DNA of 64,000 bases from Chitinophaga sp. YR573 (GTDB lineage Bacteria > Bacteroidota > Bacteroidia > Chitinophagales > Chitinophagaceae). Below are positions 54,087 through 60,723 of the stretch, piece after piece. Location of the stretch: assembly GCF_900110995.1 (NCBI RefSeq), contig NZ_FOJF01000001.1:575199-639198 (forward strand). Reading direction: 5' to 3'. The position numbers and the translations under genes were made by a program. Position 1 is the first letter of the stretch, and each line of letters begins with the position of its first letter. The notes beneath the pieces are model-generated. The model saw only the letters and a program-made list of their open reading frames with translations, did no database searches and had not been told where the DNA came from.

Positions 54087-54227
54087 ATGCAAGCAAAAAA
54101 GAGTAAAAAGAAGCGTGATGGAAAGGTGCGGGACAAAAAGATTAAACAGCAGCACTGTGATTTAAGATGGTATTTTCTTTTGCCAAAGGAGTGGGTGAAA
54201 GAAGTGAATACAAAGACTGGCAATTAA
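54087..54227 (+). CDS. Lysine-rich WYF peptide, first copy
   Basis: A 46-residue peptide starting MQAKKSKKKRDGKV with a strongly basic first half, then DLRWYFLLPKEW and a short polar tail ending TKTGN. It shares the start MQxKK and the L-x-WYF core with genes at 55505 and 55911. There is no signal peptide or membrane helix. I recognise no family. Candidate roles are a leader or toxic peptide, a peptide precursor, or a small nucleic-acid-binding protein; the repetition of the motif in three otherwise different peptides is the main evidence that it is real. A convergent HTH gene follows 106 bases later. Confidence 0.6.
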   Translation: MQAKKSKKKRDGKVRDKKIKQQHCDLRWYFLLPKEWVKEVNTKTGN

Positions 54228-54333
54228 AGAATACTTAGCAGACCAATCTGTCATGATGTAGTAGTATTGTGAATTTTAAGTCTATTCACATCCGGTTAAC
54301 AATTAAATGAATCCCTTAAAATGTCATTGAAGA

Positions 54334-54720
54334 TTAGTTAGTCTTATTCAGATCATTCAGATGTAAAATGATATCTTCTTCTAATTCATCCAATATCTCC
54401 TGTATTGGGCGATCCGTAACTTTTGCTTCCAGTTTGGCGAATCTATGTAAAAGCGCTTTTATCATTGCACGTTCTCTGTTCAAGGGATCACCTGCGGTTG
54501 CAGGTTTTATACCTGTGCTTAGCTCTTTACTGAAGTGAGCTTTGAAGTCCTCTATATGTTTTTCTTTTACGGCAACACTCCCCCCCAGTAATCCGGAGAA
54601 GTAAGTTCTTGTAAGACCAAGGCGTTTTGCGATATCCTCGTTATTAATCTTATTACCTGATGCTTTCGCGTTTGTCTTTACAGATTTAACAAGGTGATTG
54701 TACTCTTCTATGAGTTTCAT
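54334..54720 (-). CDS. HTH (XRE-like) regulator of the WYF cassette, first copy
   Basis: A 128-residue protein with an N-terminal helix-turn-helix (about 8-60: NKINNEDIAKRLGLTRTYFSGLLGGSVAVKEKHIEDFKAHF) and a C-terminal helical region (about 78-128) that could dimerise. It is paralogous to 56178-56564 over its whole length. The ATG at 54720 (MKLIEEYN) aligns with the paralog; a longer frame to 54753 is less likely. It is convergent with the first WYF peptide gene and divergent from a small membrane protein gene, with two palindromes between them, so it probably represses itself and that neighbour. Confidence 0.8.
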   Translation of the reverse strand: MKLIEEYNHLVKSVKTNAKASGNKINNEDIAKRLGLTRTYFSGLLGGSVAVKEKHIEDFKAHFSKELSTGIKPATAGDPLNRERAMIKALLHRFAKLEAKVTDRPIQEILDELEEDIILHLNDLNKTN

Positions 54721-54756
54721 TAAATAAGAGGTTAAATCTTTATAGATTTTCAAAAA

Positions 54757-54801
54757 CTACGATAATCATACATTTAAAATAATTTTGTACGAATATCATA
54801 C
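54757..54801. promoter_or_regulatory. Pair of 15-bp operator-like palindromes, first cassette
   Basis: CTACGATAATCATAC (54757-54771) and GTACGAATATCATAC (54787-54801) start 30 bases apart and fit the palindrome GTACGAWWATCRTAC. The first lies 37 bases from the HTH start. The second abuts a TATATTTG box (54803-54810) pointing toward the membrane-protein gene. The same pair occurs in the second cassette, which supports binding by the paralogous HTH proteins. Confidence 0.6.
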
Positions 54802-54921
54802 ATATATTTGCATTAAGAAACTACCACGCAAATATAGTAAAAAACAAGGCTGTTACATTAATGGATGTTCAGAGCCTCTTTAAACAAGATCATTAAGATA
54901 AATCACTAAAAGACGAAAATT

Positions 54922-55197
54922 ATGAATTGGGACAATGTTAGATTTAGTAGCACTGATATGATTATGATATTGACGAATGTCATAATGATTACCTCATTCC
55001 TCCTTTTTATGAAAAATGATATACGTGCATTGTTAAACGAACAGCAACGTTTAGAATCTGTGCAGAATAAACAGGATGAAGGACAGAGGTCTTTCCAGGA
55101 GAAAAGTGAAAAAAGCGGGAATGATATGAATGTGCGGGTTATACTGCTGGAACAAAAAGTAATGAACCTGGAGAGTGAAAAAGCCAGGAAACGCTAG
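54922..55197 (+). CDS. Small membrane protein with coiled-coil tail
   Basis: A 91-residue protein: MNWDNVRFSS, then a membrane helix (TDMIMILTNVIMITSFLLFM, about 11-30), then a polar coiled-coil tail (LLNEQQRLESVQNKQDEGQ and VRVILLEQKVMNLESEKARKR). The layout resembles small phage- or toxin-associated membrane proteins but I cannot assign a family. It is divergent from the HTH gene and has a TATATTTG box behind the operator. A shortened relative seems to remain at 56722-56787. Confidence 0.65.
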   Translation: MNWDNVRFSSTDMIMILTNVIMITSFLLFMKNDIRALLNEQQRLESVQNKQDEGQRSFQEKSEKSGNDMNVRVILLEQKVMNLESEKARKR

Positions 55198-55504
55198 GGG
55201 AAAATCTTTTATGTTGCATTAAGAGAGATAATGTAACATGGCTTTTAAAAGTATTTATTTTTCAGAATTAAGATAGGGGTGTATTGATTTTGATATAAAT
55301 ATTTTGAGTAGTTTTGCCCTGCTTGTTATAGTTATAAAATAAACAGCTGCAATCGCAAATACTGAGAGTCTCATGAAGGACCTCTAGGGTCTTTAGAATC
55401 AGGTTCGTTCGTTGGATAAAACGTAAACAGGGGAAATACACTATCTGATTGGTGTCAATTAAAAGTTGGCGCACAGTATGTCATTTCTTAAAACTGATTC
55501 CAGT
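55198..55504 (+). promoter_or_regulatory. Promoter and leader of the second WYF peptide gene
   Basis: A box TAGTTTTG (55309-55316) is followed by CCCTGCTTG, resembling the start of the first leader. A possible upstream TTTG lies at 55289-55292. A short hairpin GACC/GGTC lies near 55380-55392. Unlike the other two leaders it lacks the 17-base block GCCGTAACC-type element. No other coding frame is credible in these 307 bases. Confidence 0.45.
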
Positions 55505-55642
55505 ATGCAAAAAAAAGCTAGCAAAAGAAAAGCTAAACAACCTTTAAAAAGAGCATGTGAATTAGGTTGGTACTTTACTTTAGATGTTGTAAAACCAGTA
55601 CCTGGAAAAGTTGACAAGAAGACTGATCAAAAAACTTCTTAG
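55505..55642 (+). CDS. Lysine-rich WYF peptide, second copy
   Basis: A 45-residue peptide starting MQKKASKRKAKQPLKRA with the core ELGWYFTLDVV and a lysine-containing tail (GKVDKKTDQKTS). It shares MQ, the basic first half and L-x-WYF with the genes at 54087 and 55911, while the rest differs. There is no signal peptide. It lies between the small membrane-protein gene and the third peptide gene, on the same strand as both, and has no HTH gene of its own. Function unknown. Confidence 0.6.
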   Translation: MQKKASKRKAKQPLKRACELGWYFTLDVVKPVPGKVDKKTDQKTS

Positions 55643-55691
55643 TGGGTTACGAGAAAACGTCATTTATTTTATTCAGATAATATTATTAATT

Positions 55692-55910
55692 TCACTTTGC
55701 CTTCTCTTACAAATATTTTCGGAGGGCACCTGCCGTAACCAACCGGGCAATTCAAGTAACGTGTAAGGTTGTTTGAATGTACATATCGCGTTTCCATTAT
55801 TTACTTGAGGTATTCAATTAAGGCGTAGTGAATACTCCGCTTTTACATTTCGGACAAATGATTTTTCATTTGATTCGTTATGAGCTTCATTAATCGAAAC
55901 AGTTATGAAA
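55692..55910 (+). promoter_or_regulatory. Structured 5' leader of the third WYF peptide gene
   Basis: A TCACTTTG box (55692-55699) is followed by GCCTTCTC. GCCGTAACCAACCGGGC (55732-55748) is identical to the first leader; the next stem ATTCAAGTAAC (55750-55760) / GTTGTTTGAAT (55768-55778) encloses the 7-base loop GTGTAAG. The stem sequence differs from copy 1 while pairing and loop length are kept, which argues for RNA structure. A further hairpin GCG-AGT/ACT-CGC lies around 55829-55847. Confidence 0.55.
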
Positions 55911-56072
55911 ATGCAGGTAAAAAAAGTTAAGAAAAACAAGAAAGTAAAAAGACAAAAGCAGCAAATTATCACAGACAAGGCTTCCCTGGTCTGGTATTTT
56001 ACTCCTACACAAAAACAAGATTCCCCGATAAATCATTTAAATAATTACCCTGATCCATTGATAAGGTATTGA
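55911..56072 (+). CDS. Lysine-rich WYF peptide, third copy
   Basis: A 53-residue peptide starting MQVKKVKKNKKVKRQKQQ, then ASLVWYFTPTQKQ and a longer asparagine/proline-rich tail ending DPLIRY. The start at 55911 aligns the MQ ends of all three peptides; an ATG at 55905 would add MK. The first 20 residues are almost entirely lysine, valine, arginine and glutamine. No signal peptide. It is followed by a convergent HTH gene at the same distance (105 bases) as in the first cassette, so the two look like duplicated units. Confidence 0.6.
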   Translation: MQVKKVKKNKKVKRQKQQIITDKASLVWYFTPTQKQDSPINHLNNYPDPLIRY

Positions 56073-56177
56073 GCATTGATCTTGATGAAGATTGTAATGA
56101 AGATGTGGGTTAAGAGAATGGAGAAGGTGGCAAATTAATGGCTACTGATATTCTAACTGACTACTAAATTATTCTAA

Positions 56178-56564
56178 TCATTTCTGATTATTCAACTCAT
56201 TCATTATTGATCTGGCATCCTGCTCAAATTCCTGCAACACTGTTTCTATAGCTACACCTGTAGCTGCTGATTTTAATTTTGCCACTTCGTGTAATAACAC
56301 TTTAATCAGTGCACGTTCTCTATTCAAGGAATCACCCGCTGGCGCAGGCTTTTCATCTGCACTTAACTCTTTACTAAAATGAGCTTTGAACACTTCAATG
56401 TGTTCTTCTTTCACAGCAAGACTACCCTTCAAGAGTTCAGTAAAATAAGACTTTGTAAAGCCAAGGCGTTTTGCAATCTCCTCACTCTTTATCTTATTAC
56501 CTGATTCTTTCGCAGTTGCTTTTACAGATTTAACAAGGCGATTGTACTCTTCTTTGAGTTTCAT
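56178..56564 (-). CDS. HTH (XRE-like) regulator of the WYF cassette, second copy
   Basis: A 128-residue paralog of the HTH protein at 54334-54720, with the same start MKLKEEYNRLVKSVK, helix-turn-helix (NKIKSEEIAKRLGFTKSYFTELLKGSLAVKEEHIEVFKAHFSKEL) and an acidic helical C-terminus (VAIETVLQEFEQDARSIMNELNNQK). N-terminal similarity is high and C-terminal similarity lower, suggesting a conserved DNA site and a drifting partner or dimer surface. It is convergent with the third WYF peptide and has two palindromes 38 bases and more upstream of its start. Confidence 0.8.
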   Translation of the reverse strand: MKLKEEYNRLVKSVKATAKESGNKIKSEEIAKRLGFTKSYFTELLKGSLAVKEEHIEVFKAHFSKELSADEKPAPAGDSLNRERALIKVLLHEVAKLKSAATGVAIETVLQEFEQDARSIMNELNNQK

Positions 56565-56601
56565 TTAAGTTAGAGGTTAAATCTTATCAGATTTCTAATT
56601 G

Positions 56602-56647
56602 GTACGATTAAGTATGTGTCTGGCTGTGCTTAGTACGATTATCGTAC
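56602..56647. promoter_or_regulatory. Pair of 15-bp operator-like palindromes, second cassette
   Basis: GTACGATTAAGTATG (56602-56616) and the perfect palindrome GTACGATTATCGTAC (56633-56647) start 31 bases apart, nearly the same spacing as in the first cassette. The first lies 38 bases from the HTH start. The flanks (ACGCAAATATA, then a GATGTTC motif) are also shared with the first cassette, confirming that both upstream regions are homologous. Confidence 0.6.
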
Positions 56648-56721
56648 ATTATTTGCACATACAATGTAGTAAAGGCCACTATGACGCAAATATAATAAAA
56701 TCAAAGCCGTTACACCAAGAG

Positions 56722-56787
56722 ATGTTCGATTCTAATTTTATTATTATGATAATTCAAGTAGCTAATTTGATACTTACAAATAGATAG
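56722..56787 (+). pseudogene. Possible truncated copy of the small membrane protein
   Basis: A 21-codon frame (MFDSNFIIMIIQVANLILTNR) lies where the membrane-protein gene lies in the first cassette. Its hydrophobic stretch resembles STDMIMILTNVIMIT of that protein, but the coiled-coil tail is missing and the upstream leader has a deletion. It may be a decayed remnant or a real tiny membrane peptide. Confidence 0.4.
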
Positions 56788-56817
56788 CCTGATTAGTTTA
56801 AACTCAGTGATAAATAC

Positions 56818-56840
56818 AACGACTATATCAGTCGTTTTTT
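56818..56840 (+). terminator. Terminator at the end of the second cassette
   Basis: Stem AACGACT (56818-56824) / AGTCGTT (56830-56836), loop ATATC, followed by a run of T to 56840. It closes the plus-strand transcript of the second cassette. The stretch from here to the tRNA terminator at about 56987 holds nothing else I recognise. Confidence 0.75.
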
Positions 56841-56986
56841 CTGAAAAGTGTGAAGTTGTATTGAATTAAAGGCTGTTTTCGAATATTATTCTACAAAATA
56901 ATTGCAATAATGAGTAAACATACTTACAGCTATCCATATGGGTTAGATAAATATCAAAATGATAGCCATACGACGGTTGTAGACAC

Positions 56987-57013
56987 AAAAAAACCTGCTC
57001 GATGAGCAGGTTT
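56987..57013 (-). terminator. Terminator of tRNA-Leu
   Basis: Stem AAACCTGCTC (56991-57000) / GAGCAGGTTT (57004-57013) with loop GAT and an A-run on its left (U-tract on the minus strand), 10 bases after the tRNA 3' end. Confidence 0.85.
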
Positions 57014-57023
57014 AATGTTTGCG

Positions 57024-57107
57024 TGCGGAAGAGGAGATTCGAACTCCCAAGCCCTTTCAGGCACTACCACCTCAAAGTAGCGCGTCTACCAATTTCGCCA
57101 CCTCCGC
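57024..57107 (-). tRNA. tRNA-Leu(GAG)
   Basis: An 84-nt class II tRNA on the minus strand. Acceptor stem GCGGAGG/CTTCCGC (one G-T pair), D arm GGCGAAATTGGTAGACGC, anticodon loop TTGAGGT giving GAG, a long variable arm (TGCCTGAAAGGGCT) and a T arm with GGTTCGA-like loop (AGTTCGAAT). The discriminator is A; CCA is not encoded. Confidence 0.93.
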
Positions 57108-57330
57108 AGCTTTGAAGCGGATGCAAAAATAGCTTGTTTTTGATAACGAACAAATTTAATTCACAGTTTCCTGTTAAAGGGGTGGTTTTAAATGGATTAT
57201 CTTAAGCCATTAGTCAAAAATTCATATTTGAAAGAATATTTATTAATTCTATAAGTCTGTCTAATCAGCACATACAGCCTAACACAATTTATATTTTTCT
57301 ATAATTTATAAATTGCATTATCTTTATTTT

Positions 57331-57960
57331 ATGAACACTGATGCTGCAAAACAATATTCTAACCTGGTATTTGATCTTGGCGCCGTGCTGATAGATTGGA
57401 ATCCCCGTTATCTATATAGCAAAATCTTCGCTACTGCGGCAGAAACAGACTTTTTCCTGGAGAATATCTGTACATCAGACTGGAATGAAGAACAGGATGC
57501 CGGCAGAAGTTTGCAGGATGCTACAGAATTGCTGATCAGTGAACATCCGGAATACGAAGCGCATATCCGTGCTTTTTACGGACGCTGGAAGGAAATGCTG
57601 GGTGGCCCCATAGAAGACACCGTAAATATCCTCAAAACCTTAAAAGAAAGCAATCGTTATAAATTGTATGCGCTCACGAACTGGTCTAATGAAACCTTTC
57701 CGCTGGCGTTACTGTTGTATCCTTTTTTGCAGTGGTTTGACGGTATTGTTGTATCCGGCAGGGAGAAAATGCGTAAGCCACAGGCAGAATTCTATGAACT
57801 GCTGTTAACCCGGTATAATATTGATGCACAAAACACCCTCTTTATAGATGATAATCAACGCAATATAGCAGGCGCCGCCGCCTGTGGAATAGAAGGCGTT
57901 CATTTCACCTCTCCTCTTCAATTAAAAGAAGTATTAGCCCAAAAATCCATTTTAAGCTGA
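57331..57960 (+). CDS. HAD-superfamily phosphatase
   Basis: A 209-residue HAD hydrolase of subfamily IA. Motif I LVFDLGAVLIDWNPRYLY (nucleophile aspartate near 15), a helical cap, motif II in LYALTNWSNET, lysine in MRKPQAEFYELLL and motif IV LFIDDNQRNIAGA. This resembles YihX-like sugar-phosphate or nucleotide phosphatases; the substrate is not readable. The ATG at 57331 is used; an upstream in-frame start at 57313 would add MHYLYF. It is a single gene. Confidence 0.88.
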   Translation: MNTDAAKQYSNLVFDLGAVLIDWNPRYLYSKIFATAAETDFFLENICTSDWNEEQDAGRSLQDATELLISEHPEYEAHIRAFYGRWKEMLGGPIEDTVNILKTLKESNRYKLYALTNWSNETFPLALLLYPFLQWFDGIVVSGREKMRKPQAEFYELLLTRYNIDAQNTLFIDDNQRNIAGAAACGIEGVHFTSPLQLKEVLAQKSILS

Positions 57961-58098
57961 CTTTAACATTTCCACTGTAAACTTTAAGTAACATCGCTGT
58001 ATCTAATGCGTTTAATGATCATGTCTTGTGGTTGTTAATCAGCAGTAACCCACGTATCCCCCTACCTTCCTGAAGCAGCTTAATATAAACCCGAGTAT

Positions 58099-58731
58099 AT
58101 GAAAAGAGTCATGTATTTAATGAGCGCAATGCTGGGACTGGCAGTGTCCATCAGCAGTTGCAGTAAGGACCCGCTGAAAAATATGACAGACGAGGAATCC
58201 AGAATTTATATCACGAATCGTGCAGACAGTGTCGATTTCACATCTTACAAAACTTTTAGTATTGCCGATTCTGTGGCGGTCATTAGCAACTCAGGTAAAA
58301 ATGAGCGTGCACTGACAGATTATGATAAAAAACTGATAGCAGATGTGTCGGCAGCTATGGTGACAAGAGGGTATACACTGGTGGGTAAATCCGCCAAACC
58401 GGACCTGGCTGTGAACCTGACGCGTATCGATAATACCTATAGCGCAATTTATTATGATCCCGGCTACTGGAGCGGGATTGGCGGGTATTATGACCCGTTT
58501 TACTGGGGATACCCGGGATATGGGTACTACTGGCCCTCTTATTACCAGGTATATCAAAGAGAAAAAGCTGTTTCTATAGATCTCATAGATCTGAAGAATC
58601 CAAAGAACAACGAGCTGGTAGCGATATGGAATGCGATGCTACGGGGTTCCGGCGTATGGGATATAGCTAATGTAGACTCCATGGTGACAGCAGTTTTTGC
58701 ACAGTCCACCTATCTTACAACTTCAAACTAA
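58099..58731 (+). CDS. DUF4136 lipoprotein
   Basis: A 210-residue lipoprotein: MKRVMYLMSAMLGLAVSISSC with lipobox cysteine 21. The DUF4136 body includes DFTSYKTFSIADS, AAMVTRGYTLVGKSAKPDLAVNLT and AVSIDLIDLKNPKNNELVAIWNAMLRG, with a tyrosine/glycine-rich insert in the middle (GYYDPFYWGYPGYGYYWPSYYQ). The family is widespread in envelope proteins and uncharacterised. It is followed 6 bases later by an outer-membrane barrel gene, so the two probably work together in the envelope. Confidence 0.88.
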   Translation: MKRVMYLMSAMLGLAVSISSCSKDPLKNMTDEESRIYITNRADSVDFTSYKTFSIADSVAVISNSGKNERALTDYDKKLIADVSAAMVTRGYTLVGKSAKPDLAVNLTRIDNTYSAIYYDPGYWSGIGGYYDPFYWGYPGYGYYWPSYYQVYQREKAVSIDLIDLKNPKNNELVAIWNAMLRGSGVWDIANVDSMVTAVFAQSTYLTTSN

Positions 58732-58737
58732 TTACAG

Positions 58738-59358
58738 ATGAAAAGCTTAAAGAACTGGATTTTGTTGATGATAGCCTGTGTGGGTATGCAAACTGCATTT
58801 GCCCAGGTGCGCTCTCCATTATCTTTAAACGTTGATTATTCTATTGCACAGCCTTTAGGATCTCTGAAAGATTACACCGATAAAACCAGCTTCCGCGGAT
58901 GGACTGCCGGGTTACAATACCATCTGAATGACCGGCTGTCAGTAGGTCTCCGGTCGGGCTACCAGGAGTTTTTCCAGAAGCTGCCACGTGCTGTGTATCA
59001 TATTGATGGTGGTGAAATATCTGCGGTACAGACGCGTACACTGCAGGTGGTACCAATACTGGCTACTGTCCAGTACCAGCTGGCGAAACCAGATGCTGCT
59101 GTAATCCCATATGTAGGACTCGCAGCTGGCGCAGCCAGTATGGAATACAATAAATTTTACGGAGAGTTTTCTGATAAGTACAACAACTGGCAATTTATGG
59201 CCTCTCCTGAAATTGGGATTAATATACCATTCGGCAAGGGTTCTCCGTTATTATTTAATGCGAGCGTACAGTACACGTATTCTCCTTATAAGATGCAAGA
59301 GATTACCAGTTATAATGTGGTACAGGCCAATGTGGGTCTGAGACTGCATATCAACTAA
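58738..59358 (+). CDS. Outer-membrane beta-barrel protein
   Basis: A 206-residue protein with signal peptide MKSLKNWILLMIACVGMQTAFAQ and a barrel of about eight strands (WTAGLQYHLNDRLSVGLRSGYQEF, VVPILATVQYQLAKPDAAVIPYVGLAAGAASM, PLLFNASVQYTYSPYKM, VVQANVGLRLHIN). This OmpA/OmpW-like small barrel type is common in Bacteroidota. It is co-transcribed with the DUF4136 lipoprotein and ended by a strong terminator. A specific pore or adhesion role cannot be assigned. Confidence 0.88.
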   Translation: MKSLKNWILLMIACVGMQTAFAQVRSPLSLNVDYSIAQPLGSLKDYTDKTSFRGWTAGLQYHLNDRLSVGLRSGYQEFFQKLPRAVYHIDGGEISAVQTRTLQVVPILATVQYQLAKPDAAVIPYVGLAAGAASMEYNKFYGEFSDKYNNWQFMASPEIGINIPFGKGSPLLFNASVQYTYSPYKMQEITSYNVVQANVGLRLHIN

Positions 59359-59388
59359 GAATTATACATATTCTATAAAACCAAAGTT

Positions 59389-59416
59389 GGGGCCTGCGTA
59401 AGCAGACCCCTTTTTT
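59389..59416 (+). terminator. Terminator of the DUF4136/barrel operon
   Basis: Stem GGGGcCTGC (59389-59397) / GCAGaCCCC (59402-59410) with one internal C-A mismatch, loop GTAA, followed by six T. Confidence 0.88.
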
Positions 59417-59529
59417 GTGGGTATTAACAAGCTTCCGAGAAGCTCTTGATAAATTATCTTAAGTATATAAATTCTATAGTAAAAGCATCTATAAAGTATA
59501 TATAAAGCATCTCTCTGGAAGTATGGCTT

Positions 59530-59573
59530 ATATATGCTTCATATATGCTTTGTATATGGATTATATATGGATT
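59530..59573. repeat. Four tandem 11-bp units, AT-rich
   Basis: ATATATGCTTC, ATATATGCTTT, GTATATGGATT and ATATATGGATT follow each other directly, in a stretch (59417-59667) that otherwise holds no gene. Related TATATA/AAAGCATC sequences precede it. It looks like a slippage-prone microsatellite between a terminator and the convergent end of the ApbE gene. Confidence 0.6.
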
Positions 59574-59667
59574 ATATCTCTGATCACAAGCCTGTTAAGG
59601 GCTTTCAGCGACCTTTTATTGACATCGCAGCTATTCAGTTTCGAAGTAAATTCAATATCAGGGGTGT

Positions 59668-60645
59668 TTATATGGGTTTTGCCAATAATCTTTCAAAACC
59701 AGGGGAGAATTTTTCTTTGATTTTACCGTCTGAGTCTTTGTAAATAAAGTAGACTTCCAGTCCGTATTTCCGGATAAATTTCAGGGCTTTTTCTACGCCC
59801 ATTAATATGAGGGCATTATCGAAACCATCTGCGGTCATTGCATTTTCTGCAATGACAGTTACACTGATGATGTTGCTGTGTAGTGCCTGTCCGCTGACAG
59901 GATCTATTGTATGGGCGAAGTGGACTCCTCCCTGTTCAAAAAAGCGGCGGTAGTTGCCGCTGGTGGTGATAGCTTTATCTTTCAGTTCGAAGACAGCTGG
60001 TTGTTCGGCGTCTGTTCTCTCTATTCCTACTGTCCAGGTTTTGTTGTGCTGGTTTACTCCTTTACTGCACAGTTCTCCACCTACATCTACCAGGTAATTT
60101 TTTATGTTACGTAGTTCTAAAAAATGAGCGAGTACATCTGAAGTATATCCCTGGGCAATCCCATCACAATCTATCTCTACACCGGATTGTTTTTTTATCA
60201 ACCAGTTATTTTTAATCTGCAGATTTTTATACCCTACATGTTTTAAAATCTGTTTTAAAGTATCTGCAGATGGTACTGTTTGTACTGCCGGGCGATGTAC
60301 GCCAAATCCCCATACATCTACCAATGGTTTTACGGTGATATCAAAAGCACCTGCTGTTGCTTTACTGATCCATAGAGATTTTTCTACTACAGCATGCATG
60401 TGTTCATCCATCTCTACCCTATCCCCTGCATTAAACTGGTTAATGAGAGAACCAGGCTGGTACAGAGATAAGGAATGGTCTATACTGACGAAAATGGAAT
60501 CTATCGGATGTTGTAAAGAGGTGGTATCTGTGGAGAGATACTTTACGATGTAATAAGTACCCTGTGCTTTTCCTTCGAAAACCATCAGGTGTTGAGCAGT
60601 TGTGTTAATGGAAATAAACAGCAGGAAAATAAAAACCCTAATCAT
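59668..60645 (-). CDS. apbE: FAD:protein FMN transferase (ApbE)
   Basis: A 325-residue exported flavin transferase: signal peptide MIRVFIFLLFISINTTAQ, then GKAQGTYYIVKYLS, WISKATAGAFDITVKPLVDVWGFG, VEIDCDGIAQGYTSDVL, YLVDVGGELCSKG and the catalytic-region sequence HTIDPVSGQAL plus AENAMTADGFDNALILMG with the metal-binding residues. It attaches FMN to threonine residues of periplasmic or membrane flavoproteins such as NqrB/NqrC or RnfG. No such partner is in this window. The gene is single, with a hairpin element behind its promoter region. Confidence 0.92.
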   Translation of the reverse strand: MIRVFIFLLFISINTTAQHLMVFEGKAQGTYYIVKYLSTDTTSLQHPIDSIFVSIDHSLSLYQPGSLINQFNAGDRVEMDEHMHAVVEKSLWISKATAGAFDITVKPLVDVWGFGVHRPAVQTVPSADTLKQILKHVGYKNLQIKNNWLIKKQSGVEIDCDGIAQGYTSDVLAHFLELRNIKNYLVDVGGELCSKGVNQHNKTWTVGIERTDAEQPAVFELKDKAITTSGNYRRFFEQGGVHFAHTIDPVSGQALHSNIISVTVIAENAMTADGFDNALILMGVEKALKFIRKYGLEVYFIYKDSDGKIKEKFSPGFERLLAKPI

Positions 60646-60691
60646 ATCTTCTTGATAGATCTTTTCTAAAATCTTTAAATAGAGGTGATTT

Positions 60692-60722
60692 TTTTGTAAT
60701 GGTACTTCGCACCATTACAAAA
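60692..60722. repeat. Perfect 12-bp hairpin with ACTTCGC loop
   Basis: TTTTGTAATGGT (60692-60703) pairs with ACCATTACAAAA (60711-60722) around ACTTCGC. It lies one base after the stop of the acyl-CoA dehydrogenase gene. Neither strand has a T-run after the stem, so it is not a textbook terminator. A similar element at 62871-62906 has GCTTCGCACC in its loop. Confidence 0.55.
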
Positions 60723-60723
60723 T

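Noticed and set aside
56599..56787. A 62-residue frame through the second operator pair
   Set aside because: Its first two thirds run through the palindromes and promoter region shared with the first cassette; only the last 22 codons, from 56722, resemble a protein.
59530..59573. CRISPR-like array of short repeats
   Set aside because: Units are 11 bp without spacers and there are no cas genes in the window.
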